A DNA stretch of 64,000 bases from Frischella perrara (lineage in GTDB: Bacteria; Pseudomonadota; Gammaproteobacteria; Enterobacterales; Orbaceae). Below are positions 50,436-58,769 of the stretch, piece by piece. A program made the position numbers and the translations under genes. A model generated the notes under the pieces. That model was given only the letters and a program-made list of their open reading frames with translations, ran no database searches and was not told the DNA's origin. The stretch lies in assembly GCF_000807275.1 (NCBI RefSeq), contig NZ_CP009056.1, positions 1,923,192 to 1,987,191 of the forward strand, given 5' to 3'. Positions within the stretch are counted from its first letter, which is position 1. The number at the start of each line of letters is the position of its first letter.

Positions 50436-50679
50436 TCTGATAATTCCTCTGATGATAATTTTATTACTTTAACGGTGATACTCTCTATTTTTTTACCACC
50501 AAGTAAAGTTCCATTTTTATCTGGTGGCGCATTTTCCCAAATATACCTTTCCCTTTTTCCATTCCTATATCCTTTGCTTCTTAAGGTGGTGATCTCATAG
50601 CGCCATTATATTTATCCTTGATAGCTGTTAATTCTCCTGTTTTCTTATTTTGAATAAGAATATCAATATACCTTCCACC
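50423..50679 (-). pseudogene. Decayed duplicate of the Rhs toxin tip
   Basis: A degenerate copy of the last ~85 codons of the full-length Rhs tip. GGRYIDILIQNKKTGELTAI is preserved, but the catalytic EVK becomes KDK. The frame then stops at TAA (50581-50583), shows a one-base loss in the GGGAAAAATGCG stretch, and resumes in another frame to end SSEELSEWLR across the start of immunity gene 1. The tip could not be an active nuclease. Confidence 0.8.
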
Positions 50680-50709
50680 TATAACTTCATCTTTTGTTGT
50701 CTTAACCAT
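50581..50709 (-). CDS. Chimeric 42-residue micro-ORF: immunity N-terminus fused to toxin fragment
   Basis: This starts at ATG 50709, inside the end of the full-length Rhs gene, with AAAGGA upstream in the toxin codons. The first ten residues, MVKTTKDEVI, are the immunity N-terminus. The frame then continues without a break into GGRYIDILIQNKKTGELTAI and KDKYNGAMRSPP, i.e. toxin-tip sequence with the catalytic Glu changed to Lys, and stops. It has every signal of the original immunity gene start, so it is probably translated. It could be inert or a dominant-negative toxin fragment. Confidence 0.55.
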   Translation of the reverse strand: MVKTTKDEVIGGRYIDILIQNKKTGELTAIKDKYNGAMRSPP

Positions 50710-53700
50710 TTTGCTAATTCCTTTGGTGATACTTTTATTTCTTTAACGGTGATACTCTCTATTTTTGTGCTTCCAAGTGAAATTCCATTTTTATCTGGTG
50801 GCGCATTTTTCCCAAATATGCCTTTTCCATTTTGCATTCCTTTATCCTTTGCTATTTGAGACGGTGATCTCATAGCGCCATTATATTTAACCTCGATAGC
50901 TGTTAATTCTCCTGTTTTCTTATTTTGAGTAAGAATATCAATATACCTTCCACCTGGACCTTCTCCTTCTACTTTTACATAAACTTGACGACCTAAAACT
51001 TCAACATCAGGATCCTGTAATTGTTTCCAGTAAATATAATCTTCAGCTTTTTTTCCATTACTCCTATTTTTGGCTAATTGCTCTGGGCTACACTTCAATC
51101 CCCACGGGTCAATCCAAGAGAGTGTATTAGGCGCATATTGGTATAGATTAATCCCGCCCGCCAGACCTATCGGGTCTTGTTGGGTAAATCGTCCGCAGTT
51201 GGGGTCATAATAACGCAATGTGTTGTAATGTAAACCCGTTTCTTGGTCATAATATTGCCCCGCAAAACGCAAGTTTTGCTCTGTCTTATCCGGATTATAC
51301 CACCGGTCTCGATTGCGTTGGTGTTTCAATTGCCCAAATAACGTATATTCCCCTAACCAAATTATTTCACCTTCCTCATTGGTTAGCTCCGTCGGTAAGC
51401 TGTTAGCTAACGTATGAAAATACTCAATCTGGTAGTCAACATCTGATGTCTTAGGGTGACGGTCACTTATCACCCTAGCAATTGGCTCATAATCTTGTCC
51501 GTTATAAAGATAGCGAATTTGTTGTTGCTCATTGGCTTCACCACTTAACCGCATTCCCTGCCAACTAAAATCGGTGCCTGTTGTGGTATATCGCTGACTA
51601 TATTTATCGTAATGCTCCGTTGTCTTATTAATTCGTCGACTCAGCGCATCATATTGGTATCGGGTGATTGAGCGATGTTGTAAACTCTCAACCCTCGCTT
51701 CTATAAGTTGATGTTCATGGTTATAACTGAACCACTGCGTGATGTTTTCAGCTGGTCGTTGCCGTTTAATCAGTCGACCAAAACCATCATAATCGTAGTG
51801 GTAACCATTGTATTGTCGCAACTGATTCGCCCGGCACACATCACCTTGCTCATTGAATAAATTACCTGCCGGGTCATACACAAAATGCTGCTGGTTTGTA
51901 TATTCACGCTGCATCACCACCTGTTGTGCTGCATCATACTCATAACGTTGACTGTAACGGGCTCTGCTATCTAGCGTCTGTGCCGGATAGTTACCGTAAC
52001 CGTTAACTTGTTGTATTAAATTTCCCACTTTGTCATAGTCAAAGCGTTTGTCTATTAGCGGTAATGCATGACTACCTAAATCATTAAATGCCGTGCGTTT
52101 ACTGGTCATTTGCCCCAAAGCATCAAACGTGATGAGCTGGGTCAGTTTACCTTGTCGACGACTAATCTCACGATGTAACCGGTCTCGCTCATACTCTGCA
52201 ATATCATACATGGCTGTCGGCGTCTTAAAGTTCAATTGACTTAAATGACCCGAGCCATAATACAGGTATCCTAACTGATTACCATCCGGTAAAGTGTGAT
52301 TGATTACATTACCTAATGCATCATAGCTGTATTGGTGTAAACCTTCATGATTTTGTTCTGCAATGAGTAATCCTAATTCGTCAGTGGTGAAGCTTAAGGT
52401 CTGCTGTTTATCGGCACTGACCGTTTGCCCCGCCAATTGTGCAGTAGCCCAATCGTATAATTCACTGCGTGTTAGCGTGGTCTGGTTCGGTTGATAGTGA
52501 TATTCAGTGACATAATCTGGACTACGACGACGAGTTAGTCGTCCTATACTGTCATACTGGTAATCATAGATAATTGGATTAAGGTGTGATTCTTGATGGT
52601 ATTCAGACTCAAAATGCAGATTGTGTGGATAATGATATTGGCGAATTACCCGTCCTAATCGGTCATAATCATAACATTTACGTTGTCCGGTTAAGTCAGT
52701 TGAACTGATTAACTGATGATTGATATCATAACTAAAACGGTATGCTTCATCCTTCTCATTGTACAGTGCCACCAAACGCCCAAATCCGTCATAATGGTAG
52801 CGAAGGCGTTTATTGTCAGGCGATAATCTTTCTTGTAACTGTCCGCGTCCGTTATAATGATACCTAGTCACCGTGCCATCAAAATCGTGTACCGCTTTCA
52901 CTAAGCCAGCTTGATTATAAATGTACTGTTGACAACTACCATCCACCCGCTCAATCATGGTAAGTCGATTGGCCACTGAATAGTGGTAATGCGTATTCTC
53001 ACCTTGTGCATTTTGCTCTAATCTCGTGCGTCCCCATTCATCATAATACCAATAATGGCTGTAACCCGAGCAGTCAACAAATCGCTTAAGCTGACCACTT
53101 GCTGTATAGTCATAGTAAGTATGATTACCCAGTGCATCCACTTCTTCAATAGGGTCGCCCCATTCATTGTAACGGTAACACGTTTTCCCTCCTTTCGGGT
53201 CGGTAAACGTAATCAGGTCACCGGTGTCATTGTACTCATAACTAACATATGCTCCATTAGGATAACGACGATTTAATGGAACAAAAAAATCAGTATCCCA
53301 TGAGGTACCCGTTTCTTCACCCAACGGATTAACCACTACCTCTAAGTTACCGTACTCATCATAACTAAAGTGGTATTGTCCCCCTTCAGCATCTGTGATG
53401 CCAGTCAGCGCTGATTTATCATTCCAAGTAAATTGCCAGTGACTGCCATCGACATCAGTAAACGCGGTAATTTGACCCAACTCATCCCACTGCCGGTAAG
53501 ATATTCCCAACCCTTCCTGATGTAAAATCAATGTTTGGGCAGCTAAATCGTATTCAAAACGACAATACTCTTGTCGTGCATTATTTATTTTATCTGTATC
53601 TGTATCGGTCTGGTCACTTTCGTCGGTTAACCATTGCTCTGATACAGTCCAACGAACGCCACCATCATGGTCAGGCACCGATTGCCGTTGCCAACGATAA

Positions 53701-55499
53701 TGTGAGGTTAACCCGCTAGCATAACGGTGTGCACTCATCAGTCCACTTTGTTCATCATAACAAAACGTTCGTAAGCAATAATCTTGTGCATCATAAACAG
53801 CGATTAACTGCTCGGCATCGTTATAAACATAACGAACCAGTAATCGCTCATGCTCTTTGTTTTCAGTGCTTTGTTGGTAAACAGCGTGTAATCGATAGGT
53901 GACTTTGTCTTGTGTCGATAGTGGGGCAGTGACCTGCGTGTGTTCCGGTGCCTGATAACTTAGTCGAATGCACATATCATGATTATCATCATGAATATGC
54001 GTTAAACACCCTTGTGCATCATAAACGTAACTTAAACTGTTTTCATGGCGGTCTTGCTTCTTATACAGACGTAAATGGTTTGGTTGATGAGGGTCGGCCT
54101 CAAAAATAAAATAATCACCCTCCGTCGTCTCCAGCATAAAGATATTTTGCAAGCTACGATATAACCGAAAACCTTCATCAACATAAAAAGCATATTGCCC
54201 TAATTCAAGATGACCTAATCCTAACTCCCGACCAGAATAGTCAGTATAGATAATATTATCAAGCTCTGCATCTTGAGGGTTTGGCTCTATACGGAGTGTT
54301 ATCTCAAAGGGTAATGTCCAACCCACGCCTAACACACCACTGCGATGATTACGACTGTGATATAAACGTTGCCAGAATAACGGTATTCGTCCCGCTAACT
54401 CAAAATCACAGTCTTCCGCTCCCGCAAGAAGCTTGGCTCCCGTCGTAAAATGAACCGGATGTTGGCTTGAAGTCGCTCGATTAACAGCCTCACCAACAAC
54501 TCCACCGACAACTGAGCCAATTGCTGTGCCAAGGGCTTCAGAGGCTAGCGCACAACCAATACATTTTATTGATTGACGTATACCGTTTTTCAATAAACCA
54601 ACTAATAATCCACCTACAATCTCCCCGGCTAAACTTGCAAACGGATTTTTACCACTTTTAATATCTCGTACAACAACACTTTCACCACCGATCTTCACCA
54701 ATCGATCGGATTGCTTATGACTGATTTTTGCTTCACAAGTACTGCGGTCACCATTACGACAAGCCGGTTGGCTATTAATAAAGACTGATCTGGAGCCTTC
54801 CGCCAGATAAAGGTCACCACCAAAATAATGCCACTTTTCGCAGGTGATTTTATCCATATCCGCCGGTGTCGTTCCTGGCATCGCTGATGCAACAGTCGGT
54901 GCTAATATATTATCGGCAACACTAGCAAAAAACCCTTTAGGCGGAGGGGGAGGCGGGGCATCCTCTGCGGGTGGTGGTGGGGCTGGTTGAGGCTCGGCTT
55001 TATTATCACCTGCTATTAAATTTTTGGCAGCCTTGGCTGCAACTAAAGGAAAAGAAACAACTTTCAGCATGCGCTCCGCAATTTCCTCTGCCTTATTTAG
55101 GTAGGGATTTTTTGGCTCACTATCATCTTGCGCTTGTGCATAATTCTCTGCGGCTAACTTTTCCAGCGGTGGTTTCCCGGCTGCCCGGGCAGCTTCCATC
55201 CCTTTTATTTTGACATTTGGGGAGCCTTCAATAATCGTGCCATCAAGATTCTTCCCCCCAAAAAACTCCCCAATGGCATCACTGACATTATCAATGACAT
55301 CACCAATCACAAATCCCGCAGCAAGACCTACGCCTACCGACAATGCTAAAGCCGCCCCGCCTGTCAGACCAGTAGCTGCCACCGCAGCCACACCAATGGC
55401 GGCATAAATCGCCCCTTTAACGACGCCACTAATAAAATCAGCAAGCAATGATGGGTGCTCTAATTTATCCCCTAACTTAGCCGCCAGACAATCGCCCAT
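50679..55499 (-). CDS. Full-length T6SS Rhs effector with prePAAR, PAAR-like segment and nuclease tip
   Basis: 1606 residues. N-terminus: prePAAR-type AAKLGDKLEH at 6-15, hydrophobic helices at about 20-70 for crossing the target inner membrane, PAAR-like GSPNVKIKGMEAARA at 92-106 and a Pro-rich linker at 170-188. A second PAAR-like stretch, GSRSVFINSQPACRNGD, is at 235-251. The middle is a long YD-repeat shell. The core ends at PNTLSWIDPWGLKC, the site of self-cleavage in Rhs proteins. The last ~130 residues are the toxin tip with GRYIDILT and LTAIEVKYN (D...ExK nuclease pattern). The final RQQKMKL is encoded by what used to be the start of the immunity gene. It follows the EagR chaperone gene by 19 bases. 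Confidence 0.93.
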   Translation of the reverse strand: MGDCLAAKLGDKLEHPSLLADFISGVVKGAIYAAIGVAAVAATGLTGGAALALSVGVGLAAGFVIGDVIDNVSDAIGEFFGGKNLDGTIIEGSPNVKIKGMEAARAAGKPPLEKLAAENYAQAQDDSEPKNPYLNKAEEIAERMLKVVSFPLVAAKAAKNLIAGDNKAEPQPAPPPPAEDAPPPPPPKGFFASVADNILAPTVASAMPGTTPADMDKITCEKWHYFGGDLYLAEGSRSVFINSQPACRNGDRSTCEAKISHKQSDRLVKIGGESVVVRDIKSGKNPFASLAGEIVGGLLVGLLKNGIRQSIKCIGCALASEALGTAIGSVVGGVVGEAVNRATSSQHPVHFTTGAKLLAGAEDCDFELAGRIPLFWQRLYHSRNHRSGVLGVGWTLPFEITLRIEPNPQDAELDNIIYTDYSGRELGLGHLELGQYAFYVDEGFRLYRSLQNIFMLETTEGDYFIFEADPHQPNHLRLYKKQDRHENSLSYVYDAQGCLTHIHDDNHDMCIRLSYQAPEHTQVTAPLSTQDKVTYRLHAVYQQSTENKEHERLLVRYVYNDAEQLIAVYDAQDYCLRTFCYDEQSGLMSAHRYASGLTSHYRWQRQSVPDHDGGVRWTVSEQWLTDESDQTDTDTDKINNARQEYCRFEYDLAAQTLILHQEGLGISYRQWDELGQITAFTDVDGSHWQFTWNDKSALTGITDAEGGQYHFSYDEYGNLEVVVNPLGEETGTSWDTDFFVPLNRRYPNGAYVSYEYNDTGDLITFTDPKGGKTCYRYNEWGDPIEEVDALGNHTYYDYTASGQLKRFVDCSGYSHYWYYDEWGRTRLEQNAQGENTHYHYSVANRLTMIERVDGSCQQYIYNQAGLVKAVHDFDGTVTRYHYNGRGQLQERLSPDNKRLRYHYDGFGRLVALYNEKDEAYRFSYDINHQLISSTDLTGQRKCYDYDRLGRVIRQYHYPHNLHFESEYHQESHLNPIIYDYQYDSIGRLTRRRSPDYVTEYHYQPNQTTLTRSELYDWATAQLAGQTVSADKQQTLSFTTDELGLLIAEQNHEGLHQYSYDALGNVINHTLPDGNQLGYLYYGSGHLSQLNFKTPTAMYDIAEYERDRLHREISRRQGKLTQLITFDALGQMTSKRTAFNDLGSHALPLIDKRFDYDKVGNLIQQVNGYGNYPAQTLDSRARYSQRYEYDAAQQVVMQREYTNQQHFVYDPAGNLFNEQGDVCRANQLRQYNGYHYDYDGFGRLIKRQRPAENITQWFSYNHEHQLIEARVESLQHRSITRYQYDALSRRINKTTEHYDKYSQRYTTTGTDFSWQGMRLSGEANEQQQIRYLYNGQDYEPIARVISDRHPKTSDVDYQIEYFHTLANSLPTELTNEEGEIIWLGEYTLFGQLKHQRNRDRWYNPDKTEQNLRFAGQYYDQETGLHYNTLRYYDPNCGRFTQQDPIGLAGGINLYQYAPNTLSWIDPWGLKCSPEQLAKNRSNGKKAEDYIYWKQLQDPDVEVLGRQVYVKVEGEGPGGRYIDILTQNKKTGELTAIEVKYNGAMRSPSQIAKDKGMQNGKGIFGKNAPPDKNGISLGSTKIESITVKEIKVSPKELAKWLRQQKMKL
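51070..52958 (-). repeat. Rhs core repeat, copy 1 (inside the full-length gene)
   Basis: From MIERVDG to DPWGLKCSPEQLA. It is repeated nearly identically at 47718-49600 (copy 2) and, up to QQQIRY, at 44103-45552 (copy 3). The copies differ by scattered substitutions shared in mosaic fashion, for example LHFESE in copies 1 and 3 against LPFESE in copy 2, and NQTTLTR in copies 1 and 2 against NQATLTR in copy 3. Confidence 0.9.
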
Positions 55500-55518
55500 C
55501 TTTCTCCTCCTTTGTCAA

Positions 55519-55962
55519 CTAAGCTGGAATAAATGAGTCTTTAATCGCTTGCCAGCATTGATTATCTGCCTCTGTCAATGGTCTGGGTTGCGAATAGGTC
55601 AGCACTAACAGGTGTGATGAGTCGGGGCGCACCGTTGTCAGTAAAAACTGATATAACACAACCCCTTTATTTTCAAACTGTATCTGTACCTGTTTAGCCT
55701 CAATCGCCTTTTCACCTCCCAAGGTTGTCATCACTCGGTCTCCCACTATTAAGTGACGCATCTCTTTTTTTAACAAGGCAATTTGTTGCTTAAAATAACT
55801 GTCCTCTGTTTGTTGCGCTTTTAATATCGTACGAGTAATAATAAGATTAGCTTGCTTATGTGGTAGTTTTAATATTTGAACCGAGTCATCCTGATAAGCC
55901 TCCGGCAATATCAGTTGCCCCTCATTAAATTGATAGGTGTATAGTTGTGCCTGCTGATTCAT
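55519..55962 (-). CDS. EagR-type (DUF1795/DcrB-like) T6SS effector chaperone
   Basis: A 147-residue cytoplasmic protein with YTYQFNEGQLILPEAYQDDSVQIL at the start and LLVLTYSQPRPLTEADNQCWQAI near the end, the DUF1795 pattern. Eag chaperones are known to shield the N-terminal membrane helices of prePAAR effectors and load them onto VgrG. The adjacent Rhs has exactly such helices plus a prePAAR motif, so the pairing is well supported. It is encoded between vgrG and rhs. Confidence 0.85.
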   Translation of the reverse strand: MNQQAQLYTYQFNEGQLILPEAYQDDSVQILKLPHKQANLIITRTILKAQQTEDSYFKQQIALLKKEMRHLIVGDRVMTTLGGEKAIEAKQVQIQFENKGVVLYQFLLTTVRPDSSHLLVLTYSQPRPLTEADNQCWQAIKDSFIPA

Positions 55963-56292
55963 TATTATTATCCTTATTAGTTTGCACCTGCTGAGTATCT
56001 TTCTTTTTATTTATTCTGCTTTTTTTCTATTTATTCTTAATTCTTCTTAATTCTTGATAGTTACTCTTACCGCTCTTTATTGTTCAAGTTATCCCTTTAT
56101 TTTATTGGTCTAACCTTATCCTAACTTTGGTTGGCAATTGACTCTGACGTAGATTGTAATCGCTTTAACTTTAACGCTTTATCCGTTAGTACGTGATACT
56201 CTAGAACTTTAGAACGTTATCGTTTTATACCTCATACACTTTAACGTCTCACTTTTCACATTAATTACCGCCCTCACTTTAATTACCGTTAA
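55963..56292 (-). other. 330-base spacer between vgrG and the chaperone gene
   Basis: No ORF of note. The minus (transcribed) strand is strikingly purine-rich, with recurring AAAGTGAG, GTTAAAGT and GATAA-like words and long runs such as GAATTAAGAAGAATTAAGAA. The transcript from vgrG into eagR would carry this as a largely unstructured stretch. No terminator is seen. Confidence 0.5.
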
Positions 56293-58221
56293 CTATTTAG
56301 GGAATGTGCTTTCAAGACTCGCCTCAATATTTGCAGCAACCTCTTCTTCGGTAACTTCGGCTTGTGCTCCATCACCATTAATTTCAACAATGGATTGCCC
56401 AATTACATCACCTCTATTTTTGGCAAAAATATGAAAATTATTACAATGCAGTTTAATATTGCCACCACTGTCCATTTCAATCACCGATTGTCCACAGTCA
56501 AGCCGGATAGCAGTCGCTGACGATATGTAAACCACATCTTTAACCTGAATATCACATGCCCCTCCCACTAAGGTCTTAGAATCACCCTGAACAGAGAGGA
56601 TACGATTGGCTAAAATGGTTGAATCCTGATTTTCTCCTACCTCAATAATGCGATTTTCACCAACAGTCATAATTTGATTCGCCGCCACATTCTCAGTATG
56701 GTTTGCCATTACCACCGTTGAGCGGTCATTAAGCACAACCGTGTTCATGTCTTTTTGCGCATGCATAAATAATTCTTGTTTGCCATTCTCATCTTCAAAA
56801 CGTAATTCATTAAATCCTTCACCTTTGTGTGTTTTCGATTTAATAGACATTTGCGTTTTAGCGGAAGGTAAATCCAGAGGTGGGCGATTATTACCATTGT
56901 AAGTGGTGCCCATAATAATCGGTCGGTCAATATCCCCATTGATATAACCTACCAAGACTTCCTGACCAATACGCGGAATCGACAGGAAACCAAAACCATC
57001 ACCGTTCCAGTTTTGTAATACCCGTACCCAACAAGAGGCCCGTTCATCCGCTGCATCATAACGATTCCAGTGAAAATGGATTTTCACTGCACCATGTTCA
57101 TTTACATGGATTTCTTCACCCGCCGGTCCAACAACCACCGCAACTTCATCACCGTCAGCTTGTGGTTTGTGAATAAACGGTGGGCGCCAGTCATTCTTGC
57201 CGGGAATAAAGGTAAATTCATTGGTTAATGTCGCCGGACGGTCATCACTCTCATTATCCAGCGACTGCGGTAAATAACCATGATGGGTAATGGTGACAAT
57301 CTGCCATGATTGATTCATTGACTGGGATGGATGTTCGCTAATGCTGAAAATCTTTCCCGGCATTAATTGAAAATAATTACTTGCCGCCTGACCCTGCTCA
57401 CTGTCAGATTGTAATGCTTGTAAACGATATTGACTTAGCTGCTGCGCCATCTGTTCATCATCGTAACGTCCGTAACTGTCAAAAATTTCAAAGCTAGGTA
57501 ACGGTTTATCTGTCTTACTCTTCGCATCCATCATCACATCAGGATGACTGTAACGATAATCCTTAGTTTTAGCTTCCGTCGGGCGCATAGCACAACCAAA
57601 TTTTAAAGCGCTAATCGTCGGCAGAAAGGTGGCAATTTGCGGGTGAGGGTTATAGATAAGTGATAATCCTCCCGTCATCCCTAAATGACTATCGCTGTAA
57701 AATAATTGATTTTCCTCAAACCAAAACGCTATCCCTTCTTCAGCTGCCAGCCGAGCAATAAATTGAAAATAGGATTCACGTTTCATCGTCGTGTATTCCC
57801 TGACCGGGTGAGGGTCCATCAATTGTTTATCAACAACAATATTATAATCTTGAAGAATTTCATCAATAATGTCGGGAACACTCTTAAAGTGGTAAATTCG
57901 GCTGTCTTTTGTCAGCGTTAATTGCCATAGTGCCGGGCGCGCTGTAATAGTGTAAAAGGTACGTTTAAATCCGCTGTCGCCTCGCTCTGCCTTCTCTACC
58001 AGTGCATTAACCGTCCGTTCAACTTGACCATTGCTGTACACCACCAGTTGCACTTTCTGAAGTAATTGCGCCTGTAAATCAATATTGCTATCTTTACTCG
58101 ACAAGGTTAAGCTTAACGTGAATAATGTTGACAATCCTTCCTGTAGGGTAAACTCAACTACATCAAATGTATCTTTGGGTAAATCACCAATTGTTACAGA
58201 AAAATATAACCCAGTTTTCAT
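56293..58221 (-). CDS. vgrG: T6SS spike protein VgrG
   Basis: Trimeric spike at the tip of the Hcp tube (TssI). The N-terminal gp27-like domain contains YFQFIARLAAEEGIAFWFEE. The OB-fold/gp5 region has VVVGPAGEEIHVNEHGAVKIHFHWNR and CWVRVLQNWNGDGFGFLSIPRIGQEVLVGYINGDIDRPIIMG. The C-terminal needle has repeated short beta units (VGENRIIEVGENQDST). At 642 residues there is no extra C-terminal effector domain, so cargo is carried by PAAR/Rhs. First gene of vgrG-eagR-rhs. Confidence 0.96.
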   Translation of the reverse strand: MKTGLYFSVTIGDLPKDTFDVVEFTLQEGLSTLFTLSLTLSSKDSNIDLQAQLLQKVQLVVYSNGQVERTVNALVEKAERGDSGFKRTFYTITARPALWQLTLTKDSRIYHFKSVPDIIDEILQDYNIVVDKQLMDPHPVREYTTMKRESYFQFIARLAAEEGIAFWFEENQLFYSDSHLGMTGGLSLIYNPHPQIATFLPTISALKFGCAMRPTEAKTKDYRYSHPDVMMDAKSKTDKPLPSFEIFDSYGRYDDEQMAQQLSQYRLQALQSDSEQGQAASNYFQLMPGKIFSISEHPSQSMNQSWQIVTITHHGYLPQSLDNESDDRPATLTNEFTFIPGKNDWRPPFIHKPQADGDEVAVVVGPAGEEIHVNEHGAVKIHFHWNRYDAADERASCWVRVLQNWNGDGFGFLSIPRIGQEVLVGYINGDIDRPIIMGTTYNGNNRPPLDLPSAKTQMSIKSKTHKGEGFNELRFEDENGKQELFMHAQKDMNTVVLNDRSTVVMANHTENVAANQIMTVGENRIIEVGENQDSTILANRILSVQGDSKTLVGGACDIQVKDVVYISSATAIRLDCGQSVIEMDSGGNIKLHCNNFHIFAKNRGDVIGQSIVEINGDGAQAEVTEEEVAANIEASLESTFPK

Positions 58222-58329
58222 GAAGCCGTCCTTATTCTTATTATCATTGTGCTTGATAAGCTAAGTTTGGATGAATAAATAAACAATCAATCAATCTAAA
58301 TATTCAATACTGCTTTATTAAAATCTATC

Positions 58330-58388
58330 GTCTGCTAGCGATGCAGACACACATTGCGTTATTGTTTTTAAATGAATAAACGCAATGT
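58330..58388 (-). promoter_or_regulatory. Two adjacent hairpins upstream of vgrG
   Basis: GTCTGC...GCAGAC (58330-58348, loop 7) sits two bases from a second perfect inverted repeat, ACATTGCGTT...AACGCAATGT (58351-58388, loop ~18). Both are GC-richer than the surrounding DNA and lie 110-170 bases before the vgrG start. They could be a leader structure or a regulator-binding site. Function unknown. Confidence 0.45.
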
Positions 58389-58733
58389 TTATAACGATAA
58401 ATACTATAAAACTATAAATACGATAAAAATAGATATTTGCGCCTCTATTTACATGCATTAATTAACCTAAATAAATTATCGTTATAATATATAAAATGGT
58501 ACAAAATAAAAACAAAAATATTGATTATTTTTGGAGTGATGAGGTAAAAATAAGACATGAAATAAGAAGATAACATTATAACTATTTGAATTTAAATTAT
58601 TTATAATGAAAACTCAAACTATAAAAATAACAAATTTAGCGATGTTTTATTTATAATATTAAGAATAATTATTAATAATGGAACTTGAAAATTATTAAAT
58701 TTATTAAAAAAATCCAGCATTGAAAAATATAAG
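58389..58733. other. AT-rich gap between hcp and the vgrG leader
   Basis: About 345 bases of very AT-rich DNA with no supportable ORF or hairpin. It presumably contains the vgrG promoter; several TATAAT-like hexamers exist but none is convincing. Confidence 0.4.
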
Positions 58734-58759
58734 AAGCGACTATGCCAATATAGTCGCTT
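58734..58759 (-). terminator. hcp terminator
   Basis: A 10-bp perfect stem (AAGCGACTAT with ATAGTCGCTT) and a six-base loop, followed on the minus strand by CTTATATTTTT, 11 bases after the hcp stop. It separates hcp from vgrG transcription. Confidence 0.85.
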
Positions 58760-58769
58760 ATCAAGTTAT

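Noticed and set aside
44026-55499. CRISPR array or insertion sequence explaining the repeats
   Set aside because: Repeats are kilobase-scale coding copies of Rhs core in one orientation. There is no transposase, terminal inverted repeat or short-repeat/spacer structure.
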